A DNA stretch of 55,166 nt from Ophiostoma sp. CBS 140.51 (lineage: Eukaryota; Ascomycota; Sordariomycetes; Ophiostomatales; Ophiostomataceae): the NCBI GenBank assembly GCA_029298735.1, contig JANSLP010000226.1:1-55166 (forward strand). Direction: 5' to 3'. The notes below the pieces were generated by a model. The model made no database searches and was not told the DNA's origin. It saw only the letters and a program-made list of their open reading frames with translations. Positions 9,817 to 20,811 of the stretch are shown here, one piece after another (position 1 is the first letter of the stretch; each line of letters begins with the position of its first letter). A program made the position numbers and the translations under genes.

Positions 9817-12800
9817 ATGGCCACAACCGAGCTGAAAACGCCTCCCCTCGACTTTAAGAATACGGCGCCCGTTAATCCTGGGTCTCCTTCGTCATCGCCA
9901 GCCTCGTCATCACCCACCAGCGCAATCTGGCAGGCGGCTCTCCAAAAGTACTATGATGAGCTGGCCAAGGGCGGCATGAAGGCCGCATCCATCAACAAGG
10001 ACCTGTGGAGCATCCGCGGGCCTGAGGACCTACTTGCACAGATCAATGCCCTCAAGCCACTCGCTGGAAACTTGCAGCAAGGAACAGATGGAGCAGGAGG
10101 AGGACTCTGGACAACCAAATCGTATGCCCAAATGCAGGGTATCTTGTTGAGTCTCAATGACTTTGCTACACTCGTCGCATGGGTGCTCGGCATGAATGGA
10201 AAAGTGGCCGCCGTGCTGTGGGGGTCGATCCGGCTCATTATCAAGTTTGCTCAGCCCGTGCTGCCAGACCTCGTGCAGATGCTCGAGACTCTTCAGGCGG
10301 CGTTGCCACGCATGAAACAATACGAGCAGGACCTGCCAATGACGGATGCGCTCGAAACCGCGCTCGTGGATCTGTACAGCGAGGTTATTGTGTTTTGCGC
10401 CCATGCCATTACCTTTTTTCGCAACACGCCCAATGTCAAGCAAAACCGCCATGCGTGGTCGCAGTTCAGCCGTGATTTTGCACGCATCGTTGACAATGTG
10501 GAGCGTTTATCGCGGCGCGTGGACGAGACAGCCGACATGATCCGCCTGTCGCGCGAGGTACACACGGCCGAGACGGTCAGCGCGCTGGAGACGATGCACC
10601 TGGGCATCAAAACTGGTGACAAACACGGCAAGGACAAGCACGGCCACGTACGACCGGCTCCTCCCATTCTTGGCGTCGATGGGAAACCCATCAAACTGCC
10701 TTGCTTTGCCCTCTCCTACGGAATAAACCTGCGCTTTTTCGAACGCGACAAGGAGCTAGCCGTTCTTGCAAAGACCCTCGACCCGCCGCCCTTGATTGTA
10801 GACATTGACGGTGTCCCAAACAATCAAAGCTCCCAAAAGCTGCGAGCCATTGGCATCCACGGCCTCGGCGGCGTGGGCAAGTCGCAGCTGGCCCTACAGT
10901 ATGCCAACACGTCTATGGACAAGTACGCCATTATCGCCTGGCTTCCGGCTGCCACCGAGATCGCTCTGACCCAGAGTCTATCCCGCCTGGCCATCCAGCT
11001 CGGCCTCGTGGCCGATGCGACTGCCAGCCAGGACAGTGTTCAAAGTGTACAGGCCGTCCGTGACTATCTCAACACGTCCCTGGAAACATTTTTGCTTGTT
11101 TTCGATAACGTTGATGATGCCGGTGTGCTGGATGCCGTTTGGCCGTCGAGTGGACGTGGCTCGATCATTATCACGACACGGTCGCCGGGTGTGGCTGCCC
11201 AGCGCACAGCAAAGACCCTCCCACTACGCTGCTTCTCAGACGATGGTGCACGGCGTGTCCTCCAGACTCTAGTGGGGTCATCTGAGAATGATGGCGAAGC
11301 CGACGGCGAAAACTACGATGAAGAACAGGACAGCGAGGGAGAAAACGCGGCAGATGCAGAAAATGATGCCCTTGAAAAGATTTGCCAACTTGTAGGCGGC
11401 CTGCCCCTGGCCATGGTACAGATTGGTGACTTTATGCGCAACCGTTCGTGCTCGTATACGGAGTTTTTGCGGCTCTACCAGACGTCTGCTGAGCGCGTAC
11501 TGACCAAATCGGCCAAACCTGTAGAGTATGAGCACACCGTGCTGACCACCTGGGATATGTCGCTGCACCGCTTGTCCGACGACGGCCGCCGCCTGCAGAA
11601 CTTGCTCGCCTTTCTCGATCCGGACCGTATTCTCGAGAGTATGCTAACGGACGCCACGGCCGTCGAGAAGCTAGAGGCTCCTGAGTTTATGTTTTTGTCA
11701 GACAGTTTTGAGTGAGTTTTCTCGTGCTCACATCGTTAGAGATGCAGATAACATATACTAACCTATCAGCTTCGGTGATGCGGTCATGGAACTAAGCCGC
11801 ACGTCCATGGTCAGCCGTATGGCGCGGTCCAAAGCACTATCCATGCACCGCATGGCCCAGCTGGCGGTTCTGCTGCGTATTGCACCGGGCGACCGCTCGG
11901 CCTACTTTGATACGGCTGTACGGCTCCTGTACCACAGCTTCCCCAATACGTGGAAGGCCGGTGGGCCTCATCAAGGTCACAGCTGGGCAGCCTGGGCAAC
12001 TTGCAGTGCCGTATTGCCACACGTATCATGGTTGATGGAGCTAGCCAAGACGCACAAGATCGTCTCCAAAGCGCCCGCCTTGTACGCCGAGCTCATTTTT
12101 CGCGCTGGAACGTAAGTCATCTTTGGGAAACAAGAGGTTTCCAGTAAATTTGAATCTCAAGCATTTGCGACATACTAACAATATACCTTTGTAGCTACCT
12201 ATGGGAAAAGGAGCAGCCATACCTGGCCGAATCCTTTTTCTGTACGGGTCTCGAGCTCATAGGTGATGACATCAACGAGGATACAGCACAGGCGCATCGC
12301 CTGATTGGCAACATCTATCTGGACGTGGCCCGGCCCCGCGCCGCTCTCGAGTCCTACCAGCGAGCCATTGCCATGCGGGTGGCCCTGTCGGCACAAGCTG
12401 AGACGCCCGCCGTTGCTACTGTTTGTGACTGCATTGCCTGCGCGTATACGGAGATTGGCGATGTTGACGCTGCATCCACGTACCTTGCACGTGCCACAGA
12501 AATTCACGACATCCATGATCCCGGCAACACAGGAGTCACGGGTCGTGCACGCACGCTGGCAATTCGTGCCATGACCTGCCTGCGTGCCGGTGATACGGAG
12601 GGTGCTCTGGCCGCCCTCCATGGTTGCTGGCAGCTCCAGGGCAAAGACCAGCAGAAAATCCAGGCGTCTCGCTATCCAAAGCACAGCGGTGACATTATGC
12701 TTCTTGCTCGCATTATATGGGCGCAGTCCAAGGATGACAAGAAAGCCAATGAGACGAATAAAAACGAAAAGAAAAGCGAACCCGAAACCGAACATAAGGA

Positions 12801-13311
12801 AACCGTTGGTGGAACAAATGAAGCCCGCGAGCTTGTGGCTCGTACGTTGGTGATGCGGCGCGGTGTGTTTGGCGAGACGCATACGGGGCCGCGCGTGGCC
12901 GACTCGTTGTTTACACTAGCCCGAATGCTACAGGACGATGGCCAGCCCGTTCTAGCGGCCCAGCTGTTGCGGGAGATTGTGATTATGGCGGGCGGATCGA
13001 CCACGGCGACAGAGAGTGCGTCATATACACCGTCGACATCGTCGACATCCTCAGTATCGTCTGCATCGTCCGAGGCAGGCGACACCGTACGCTCCCGCTC
13101 TGCACGCCCCCCGCTGATTATGCGGAGCCATTTGGCTCGGGCCTATTGGTTCTTGGCCAATGTCGATGCCTCTCTCGGAGCAGATCCAGCCAAGGTCGGC
13201 TGGCTACGTTCACGCGCCCATGAGGTGCGAGACTGGATAGTTGATCGGGAAGGCAGCAATAACGAGGATGATGATGCCTATATGCACTTAGTGGGCTACA
13301 TGTTGTGGTGA
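9817..13311 (+). CDS. STAND/NLR-like NB-ARC-TPR protein
   Basis: Three exons, 9817-11711, 11770-12111 and 12195-13311, give 1117 residues. Residues ~100-260 form a helical N-terminal domain of the kind common in fungal STAND proteins (near DUF7708), with AAVLWGSIRLIIKFAQPVLP. The NB-ARC domain follows: Walker A GGVGKS at ~352-357, Walker B TFLLVFDNVDD at ~425-435, GSIIITTRS at ~447-455 and GLPLA near 528. Between the last two an acidic insert of about 30 residues (489-518) is unusual. After a winged-helix-like region come TPR-type repeats (~730-1000), interrupted by a lysine/glutamate-rich stretch (~923-952) and a Ser/Thr-rich stretch (~1015-1048). STAND proteins act as NTP-driven sensors, in fungi linked to non-self recognition and programmed cell death. 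The N-terminal domain here is not a known killer domain, so the output is unknown. The TPRs are not near-identical copies. Confidence 0.88.
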
Positions 13312-13444
13312 GGGAAATGGGGTAGGTGGAAAGCAAGTATGCAGAGCAAAACCTGCCAGTGTTGATTTGATAGTTTACGTCCCAGTGTATGACCCTTACG
13401 ACTAGAATGACTCAATACAAGATCTGTTTGTCTCAGCATTTGAC

Positions 13445-14093
13445 CTAATATTCCCCATTGACAAAGTCCACGACAATGGCCTTGGCAACCAGGCCATCTA
13501 GCGTCTTTACAAACGCCCGGTGCGCCGGGTCCGTCTTGACGTAGTAGTCGCGGTCAGCGACCGAGGCAAACTCAATGACAAAGCCATGCGTGACGCCGTT
13601 CTGCCTTGTTAGCACGCCCCATTCTTATTCTGTTGGTAGTCCCCTTTTAAATATGAGAACGGAGGCCAGGAGCTTACCTGCAGGCCCTCGGGCGAGTTAT
13701 CCTTGCCGCCCTTGATCGACAGCACATACGGTGCATGCGTCGTGGGGTGGATACAGCCCGTCCTGAGAGACAGAAAATGCTCGCAAGTCTGCAAGTATGT
13801 TAGCTCCAAGTAATCTTCTACAAAGTATATAAGCAGAGCCAAGAAGCAGGCAACATCGCGCAAGATAGACGGCCAGGAGGACCCACCGACTTCACCCGCG
13901 CAGGGTCGGCGTCAGCCTCGAACTGGAACAGGACAGTGTGCGTGACACTCATGGCTGGCGATAATGGCGTAGATGGCGATATAGTGGAGATTGCGGGCGC
14001 TGGGGCGCTGAAATGATGCACCAAACTGATGAAGACGACGACAATAAGGCAGACGGCAATGTAGAAGCTTCGGGGACGAGACGTCTTGACCAT
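13445..14093 (-). CDS. Stress-responsive dimeric alpha/beta-barrel (Dabb) protein
   Basis: Exons on the minus strand: 14093-13887, 13788-13678 and 13600-13445, encoding 157 residues. The Dabb core begins SVTHTVLFQFEADADPARVK, continues through CIHPTTHAPYVLSIKGGKDNS and ends with HGFVIEFASVADRDYYVKTD and AHRAFVKTLDG, the hallmark of the family. These small proteins form dimers; fungal members are poorly characterised. The chosen start at 14093 gives an N-terminal helix (FYIAVCLIVVVFISLVHHF) that would anchor the protein in a membrane or act as a signal. The internal ATG at 13952 would give a soluble protein of 110 residues. The stop is 134 bases from the stop of the convergent NLR-like gene. 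Confidence 0.88.
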
Positions 14094-15228
14094 CGTGGGG
14101 TTCAGATGAGGGACATAGACACAGGGCGAGTGGGGTTTTGAGGTGTTATGTACGGCAGTATTGTGGTTTGTCAAGGGGAGAGAGACTTGGAGGCGCCGCA
14201 TGTGGCCGCCTTGACAGACGCGTCTGTCTTCCAGCCAATTGCAGGAGACACAGAGCTGGGGGCAGCAGACCCCTGTTTTGTTCAATGATTGCAGGCAAGC
14301 TCCAGAAAATGAACGTTTTTGTTGAAACGATGTCCCAAACTTGTTTCCTTTCAAATACCCGCCCCCAAGATGATTATATCACTTACAAAATACAGTTCGA
14401 ATATATAGCACCGCGATCGAGAGAAAATGGAGACTATATTGAATCCAACTAATAAGGAAACACACTGGACAAGCCAACCCCTGTAACTTGCGCCGGCTAC
14501 AGGGGCCGATCCGTCAACTGACACTTACACGAAAATGCGCAACACTTCCATGCAGTAATACTTCTTCTCGATAGTTTCGAGGCGCTTGTTACACATATAA
14601 ACTATAATTCGAATGGCACAAAATTAAACCACGTAGAAAAACTATGTCAAGCGACAACTCTATATAGCAGTTAAGGAAGCTAGTTTCCTCTCGGCGTATA
14701 TTAGCACGAGTTCCCGCTGTCCCTCCATCTCGGCTTATGCTACTGACGTTTCTAGCGGGGAATGTGGGGAAGCCACAGCGGGCTGCCACCACCAAATGAC
14801 GCCGCGACAAAGACCAAACGAAGGCGAGAACACAATTTTTGGTGGTGATTTTGGTGGGAGAAGCTTTTGGTGTATTTTTGGAGACCCCGCTTCGCGCACC
14901 TGCCTCTTGGGGTCGGTGCTATTCAAGCCGGGAAGGCACAGAGTGGACGACGACGCAAGGCGGCAAAAGGGGGAAAGAGCTCATCTTTTTTCTAAATATG
15001 TTTTTTGCTCTCTCCTCTTTCTAAAGAAACCCTTCTCTTCACTCGTTTACTCTTCTACTTCTTGTCCCTCCTTCCTTTACTGTTCATATACCCTTTCTCA
15101 CACAAAGACATCAACGACTAGACGACTCTTCAACGACTCCTCCTCAACCACGACTGACGACTATAAAACACATCAAGATCACTCACCTCGAGAGAGCTTC
15201 ACACACAAAAACACACCCCACCACACAC
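14094..15228. other. Intergenic upstream of the Dabb and SDR genes
   Basis: Bidirectional upstream region. AT-rich segment at about 14380-14660 and a CT-rich leader from about 15000 to 15228 before the SDR start. Open frames here do not resemble proteins. Confidence 0.5.
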
Positions 15229-16114
15229 ATGTCTATCCCACAGCTGCTCGTCGGCAAGGTCGCCGGCGTCACCGGCGGCCTGACTGGTATTGGTCGGGTG
15301 AGTCTGTATACCCCTTCTCTATTCTTATGAACACACCTAACACTTCCAGGCCATCGCTCTCGACTACATCCGCCACGGCGCCAAGGTCGGCATCAACCAC
15401 TTGGGCGGCGCCGGCGACGAGCCCCACCTCAAGAGCTTTCTGGAAGAGGCCAAGGCCCTGGTCCCGGCCGGCGATGCCGTCGAGAGCCATGTCGTCACGT
15501 TTGCCGGCGACATTTCCAAGCCCGAGACCGGCCGCCAGTTTGTCGAGCACATTGTCGCCTCTTTTGCGAAAGGCAGCGCCGACGGGAAAGGGAGGCTCGA
15601 CGTTTTTGTGAGCAACGCCGGTGTGTGCCAGTTTGCCGAGTTTCTGGACCTGTCCCCGCAGCTGTTTGAGCACACCATTGCCACGAACCTGTCGGGCGCG
15701 TTTTATGCCGTGCAGGCGGCCGGTCGCCAGATGGCCCACCAGACGCCCCAGGGCGGCTCGATTATCGGCATCAGTTCCATTTCGGCGCTGGTGGGCGGCG
15801 GCCAGCAGACACACTACACCCCCACGAAAGCGGGTGTCAAGAGTCTGATGCAGTCGTGCGCCATTGCTCTCGGAAAATACGGCATCCGGTGCAACTCGTT
15901 GCTGCCCGGCACGATCCGCACGCAGCTCAACGATGTTGATCTGGCCGACACGGCGAAGCGGACGTATGTCGAGGGCCGGACACCCCTTGGCCGGCTGGGT
16001 CTGCCCAAGGACATGGCGGGCCCTGCTGTTTTTCTGGCCTGTGAGGAGCTGAGCAGTTTTGTGACCGGTGCCGAGCTGCTTGTCGACGGCGGTCTGTATG
16101 TGAACCTGCAGTAG
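15229..16114 (+). CDS. L-rhamnose 1-dehydrogenase-like short-chain dehydrogenase
   Basis: Two exons, 15229-15297 and 15350-16114, encode 277 residues. The SDR signature is complete: TGGLTGIGR at 15-23 binds NAD(P), N112 lies in the NAG motif, and S166, Y179 and K183 (YTPTK) form the catalytic set. The stretches VSNAGVCQFAEFLDL, SSISALVGGGQQTHY, CNSLLPGTIRTQLN and LLVDGGLYVNLQ are, from memory, close to yeast L-rhamnose 1-dehydrogenase (RHA1/LRA1 of Scheffersomyces). That enzyme oxidises L-rhamnose to L-rhamnono-lactone as the first step of the non-phosphorylated pathway. The other pathway genes (lactonase, dehydratase, aldolase) are not in this window, although they are often clustered elsewhere. 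Another sugar or polyol may be the substrate. Confidence 0.85.
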
Positions 16115-16627
16115 ATACGGCGACAGAAAAATATGTGACTGCACCCAGATTTTACATGAATTTTGTACATAGCTTTTCATATAATTTACATTGTTTTTAC
16201 GCTGAAGTCGTGTGAGATGAGATAAGACTCTTGTGAGTGAAGACCAATTGAAGGTGATGAAGGCGCTGAAGACCACTAAGACGCTGGAGATGCGCTGTGC
16301 GTGCTCAACACAGTAAAGCTGCAAGATCGAACTGTCTTTTAGCCCCACATATCTCTTTGATTTGCCACGTGACACCCCCACTCTTGCGCATGGAGGATGA
16401 CATCGTACGATTTTGGGGAGGTCTTTTTGCTCTCTTTTTGCCGAGGACGGCGGTTCTCGGACCTTTTGCGCTTCCATAAGCTTTCAACATTTTTTCTGCA
16501 ACAACCAAACCAATTGATAAGACGAAATCGAATCTGCGCAGTACACTGACTGCTCCAACATTTTCTTACTCCTCACAACAACAACAACCACAGTGTACCG
16601 CAGTATACGAGCACATCCAAACACAAA
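16115..16627. other. Intergenic
   Basis: 3' flank of the SDR gene and promoter/leader of the small DUF4748-type gene. A GCCACGTGAC element (E-box) lies near 16366. No gene seen. Confidence 0.45.
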
Positions 16628-17264
16628 ATGAATACGGTAAGCAACCTCGAGCTCGAAGAGCTTCAACTCTCTCCCCCACCAACATTCCCAATCTGTTGTT
16701 GGACAATCTGACTAACCCTTCCGTCGCAGGTAAAATCGTTTTGGTATGTCCCTCCGTTCTGACGATGCATGCCCGGCCCTTGACCCGACTTGAACTCGAC
16801 TCTACCCCTCCCTTTCTCTTGCGCTTTACTAACACTTTTCCTCCTCGACAGGCTCGGCTGGGGCTCCCTCTGTGTTGGTAGGTCATCACTTTCGTGTCGT
16901 TGAACGGCCTCGACTTCGTCTCATCCGTACACTAACGCACCCGTCACTTCTTTCAGCCGGCGGCGCCGCCTACTACTTTGCCAAGAAGAGCATCAACGCC
17001 GACCGCCAGGCCCGTCTCCACGAACAGCGCCGCAAAAAGTCGGTTCTCGAATCGCTCGAGCACAACGACGCCAATGCCAGTGCCATTGCCTCGCAGCTCG
17101 CCGCTCGAACGGATGCCGTGGGCTCGCCCAGTCAAGAGTCGTCGAACACAGATCCAGCGCCCACGCGGCACGCGCCCGCCACCGAGGCACAGCGCGTGCT
17201 GGAGAAGAGCAAATACGAGGCGAGCGCTCCCTTTCGGAGTCCAAAGGGAGACCGGTTTTCGTGA
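16628..17264 (+). CDS. DUF4748-type small mitochondrial-like protein
   Basis: Four exons, three of them tiny: 16628-16636 (9 nt), 16730-16743 (14 nt), 16852-16877 (26 nt) and 16957-17264. Joined they give 118 residues beginning MNTVKSFWLGWGSLCVAGGA, then YYFAKKSINADRQARLHEQR. A short N-terminal membrane helix with a glycine pattern followed by YYFAKKxINADR is the hallmark I associate with DUF4748. The frame only works with this exon set; each intron has a normal donor, and CTGAC/CTAAC-like branch sites are present (actaaccc at 16711, actaacac near 16829 and actaacg at 16931). The rest is hydrophilic and probably disordered. Function unknown; small membrane proteins of this type are often mitochondrial. 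Confidence 0.8.
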
Positions 17265-18063
17265 AGGAGGAGCGGTGACGATGACGACCTGATGATGAAG
17301 ATGGGGAGGTGAAGACGGCGGCTGTAGTGCCGCTACATGGACATACGCTATGGCGCGGCCCCGGACAGCACAGACTGTATATAGACGAATGGGTAGCCGG
17401 CCGGAAGGTGGACGATATGACCATGAAAGACTGGTAACTTGGCTTGCAGACTGGCTTTGACTTGCGACGCAATCTTTTCTTTTGATATTCCGCATTTCTA
17501 CTCTAGATTGGCAGACCTTTGAGGACATCCCTCTCTCCCTGTATTATAATAAATTAAATATCAAAAAAATAACGACAATATCAAAATAAAATCACAGAAT
17601 AATCGAACTCCGGAGTAGAGCGCAAAACATGTTACACAGCTTCACAATACGGCTTCGTCATCATTTTGGTGACGGCAAGGCTGAGGCTCGAATGCTCACA
17701 GCGATGTTCGCGCCTTCCGCCTTGGGCAGCTCCCTGAAGAAGTTACGCTAGTCTTAATATGGACATCGTGCTCCACTTATTTTCGCATCCCCAAACACAG
17801 GAACGGAAACCTCCACAGACTGAACTTCAACGTCCCTCCTTCTCTTCAAAACGAGAACACGAACAACAAGTCGAGCACACGGTCGGCCACGTCAACTTGC
17901 CGCGCGACGAAAATGGCTGTCTTGTCTGTTACACGCCTGGAAAAAGACGCGTGCACATAGCTTGCCTTCAGCACACGAAACGACATCCTCTCGTTGCATC
18001 GCATCGCATCTTACAACATCACGACATCATATCGCGACTTCCTTTACCCCCTCCTCTCTCACA
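17265..18063. other. Intergenic
   Basis: AT-rich stretch 17540-17620 after the DUF4748-type gene, then the promoter and leader of the CID/RS gene. An upstream ATG at 17759 opens a 116-codon frame that overlaps the CID start; it does not look like a conserved protein. Confidence 0.45.
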
Positions 18064-20295
18064 ATGGCCGCCACCGCCACGCAACTGGCCATCGCCAAGG
18101 CTTCTTTGACAGCCGTCCTGCTCCGCCCGGACGCCACTCACGCGCCCTGGTCTCGCGCCGACATTGACGAGTTTGCCGGCGTGCTGGCCCTCACCGCCGC
18201 CCGCTGCTCGCCTGCCAACGTCCAGGTTTGACCTCCTCGGGCTGTGTTCCTATGAATATGCCCTCTTCTCCACTCTCTTCTCTCGAACTCAGCTAAGCTC
18301 TGGACGTCGTCTTTTTTCCTTTTGTCTCCCTCACTTCAGACCTCCAAACAATGGATGCTGCGCCATATTGTGCACTCGCCTGCCCGCATCTCCGCCGTCG
18401 GACGCTACCTCGTGGCGCTGGCGAACTCGTTCGATCAAGCGCCTTCGACAAAGTCAGACAAGAAAGAGACGTCAGTCCGCCGGAAGCGCCTGCACCTCCT
18501 CTACATAATCAACGACGTCCTGTACCACGTCACCTTTCGCGACAAGAAAGACGGCGACAACTCGACTCGGCCCCTCTTTGTTGCCAACATTGAGCCCAGC
18601 CTCCTCCCTCTCGTCAGCAGCGCAGCCTCGTTTGTCCGCGCCCCCAAACAGCTCGCAAAGCTTAACGACCTTTTATATCTGTGGGGGGACCAACACTATG
18701 TCGCCGACGATTTGTTCGAACAATTGAGGGCCGCCGTCGAAGAAGGGCCGCGACTTGCCGAGGAAAAACAAAAACAGAAACAGGCCAAAGAGGACAAGAA
18801 GGACAAGAAGGACCAGAAGGAAGCCTCTACATCAAGTAAAGAGGCTCGTTTCCTTTTGCCCGCCCTCCATGGCGACCCTGCCGCGCCGTGGTACGACCTG
18901 CCAGCAGCTACGTGGCTCGCTGTGCTCGAACCCAACTCGACACGACCCATGAACCCAGACGCTCTCAAACCGATACAGCTCGCACCAGGGCCTGCACCAC
19001 CTGCTCTAGAAGCCAGTGTGCGTGCGCTGCTAGCCGACGTCGACCGCATGTTTGAGGGTGGCGAGGCGCCTGCAATACCCGACGTGGACTCTGATGTCAA
19101 CGCCCTCGGCGAAAACATTGATATCGACGTCCTCACGGGCGATACCATTGGCGGCGACACCTACTACGGCTGGTCCCGTGCCTTTTGCCAGAGCATGAAG
19201 GAGCGCCGGCGGCGGTGGAAGCAGGGCATTTCTGGGCGGCCAGACGCCAGCCCCAATAGAGACCGAGGTCGGGCTCGGTCACGCCAAAATGACAGCCGGT
19301 CGATGTCCATGTCACCACCAGATTCTTCCAAGCCAGCTTTCAAAAGACGACGAATCTCTGTATCGCCCTCTCCAGGTGGTCGTGATGTCAGTCGGCGCGG
19401 TCGAAGCTACAGTCGCAGTCGCAGCCGCAGCCGCAGCCATAGCCGGGACAGACGGAGAGAGGAGAAGAGCCAGTCTCGTCTGCATGTTCCTGGCCACAGA
19501 TACCATGACGGCAAAGGATCCTCTTCTCGATCTCCGCCACGACACTCTCCCCAAGGAAATCGGTACCGTCGGAGATCTAGATCTAGATCGAGGTCGACGT
19601 CCAATTCTCGATCTCGTTCAAGACACCAGTACCGGTCCAGAACTAGAAGTAGGTCGAGGTCGAGGTCGTGGGGAGGGTCTCGCTCTCCAAGGCGACACAG
19701 ATACTCCCGCTCGCCACACAAGGACAGCTATGACCACAATGACCAGCCGTTTCCAACGAGAACGCCGCCGCCACATCTACAGCACAACCTCCCACCAGTG
19801 CCCTACCCTCAACAACAGCAGAGCCAGTTATATCAGCAACAACATCCTCAGCAACAACAGTATGGCGCACCACCTTCTGGCTACCCTGCGTTTCCTCCTC
19901 CTCCACCACCAGGGATGCCCGCCAATTTCCCCTTTGTGCCTCCACCACCTATGCCGCCCGTCCCTCCACCGGGCTACCAGGGACAGTGGCCGCCGCCGAT
20001 ACCACCTCCACAGATGCCGCCGCACACTGGCTGGTCAGGAGGAGCACCACCACCTCCGCCTCCACCTGTTGCACCAGGAACATCGACTAGTGGCTGGCAG
20101 GGCGGGTGGGGAGCGAATGCGCCTCCGCCGCCGCCTCAGCAGCAACAGCCTTACCAGCAACCACCTTATCAACAGTATCCCGGATACCAGCAACCACCCT
20201 ATGACCAACAAAGAAATGCACCGTATGGCCAACCACCGCAGCATGATCAGAGAGGCGGTGACAGGTCCTGGGACAATAGGCAGCAGAGACGGTGA
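18064..20295 (+). CDS. CID-domain, RS-rich RNA-processing protein (CHERP-like)
   Basis: Two exons, 18064-18225 and 18340-20295, giving 705 residues. The N-terminal ~180 residues form a CID (RNA polymerase II C-terminal-domain interacting) fold, with RRKRLHLLYIINDVLYHVTF as its most typical stretch. A lysine-rich coiled region follows at ~235-260, then a segment with TYYGWSRAFCQSMKERRRRW. Residues ~360-525 are rich in RS/SR dipeptides, and the remainder is a proline/glutamine-rich tail (PPPPP, QQQQ, YQQPPYQQ). CID plus RS plus P/Q tail is the layout of splicing-associated CTD binders such as CHERP. A nuclear role linking transcription with splicing is inferred. A second frame stays open for 339 codons inside the RS/P region. 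Confidence 0.85.
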
Positions 20296-20811
20296 AGTTG
20301 ATGAATAACAAGGCTGTATTGAATAGTAGTAGATACCAGTCAGTAGCAATAAAGATACTATCGAAAGTCTATTCTAATTCTAAATAAAATGTATAATTGT
20401 GAAGTCATTGTAGGAGTTCAATAAAAGTCACGGAATTTGTTTCTCTTTGAATAATGGTGAATAGGGGCTCTCTTGTTGTTGTTTTTTATGCATGAAATTA
20501 TTTGAAATTATTGTTGAAATATCATCAATGCTTCACTTTTTTATAACAAAAGAAAAATAAAATAGAACGAAAAATTCACACAAAGTTCGCAAGTGAATTT
20601 AAAAGAGACAAATTATTTCAATAAAGATGATACGGCGATAATCAACATAAATAGTGACCAATGCAAATGCAGATGCAATTATTTCTATCTTTCAACAGTA
20701 TATGGCAATACAAAAGACAATAAACAAAAATGGTAAACCATCCCGCCTGAACGCCGTTCTATGTACGCTCTTACACCCTTTCACTTTTTCACCTTTTCAA
20801 CTCGACTCAAC
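20296..20811. other. AT-rich spacer between convergent genes
   Basis: 3' flanks of the CID/RS gene and of PWP2. Strongly AT-rich from about 20330 to 20740, with several AATAAA-like signals usable as polyadenylation sites on either strand. No gene seen. Confidence 0.6.

Noticed and set aside
14380..14420. tRNA-like TTCGAAT strings here and near 24412 and 49903
   Set aside because: No matching acceptor stem, anticodon arm or D-loop could be folded around them.
14796..15611. 271-codon plus-strand frame running into the SDR gene
   Set aside because: Promoter and leader sequence read through an intron; the SDR motifs are in another frame.
15269..16477. 402-codon minus-strand frame opposite the SDR gene
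   Set aside because: Mirror of a gene with complete SDR motifs; no independent protein signature.
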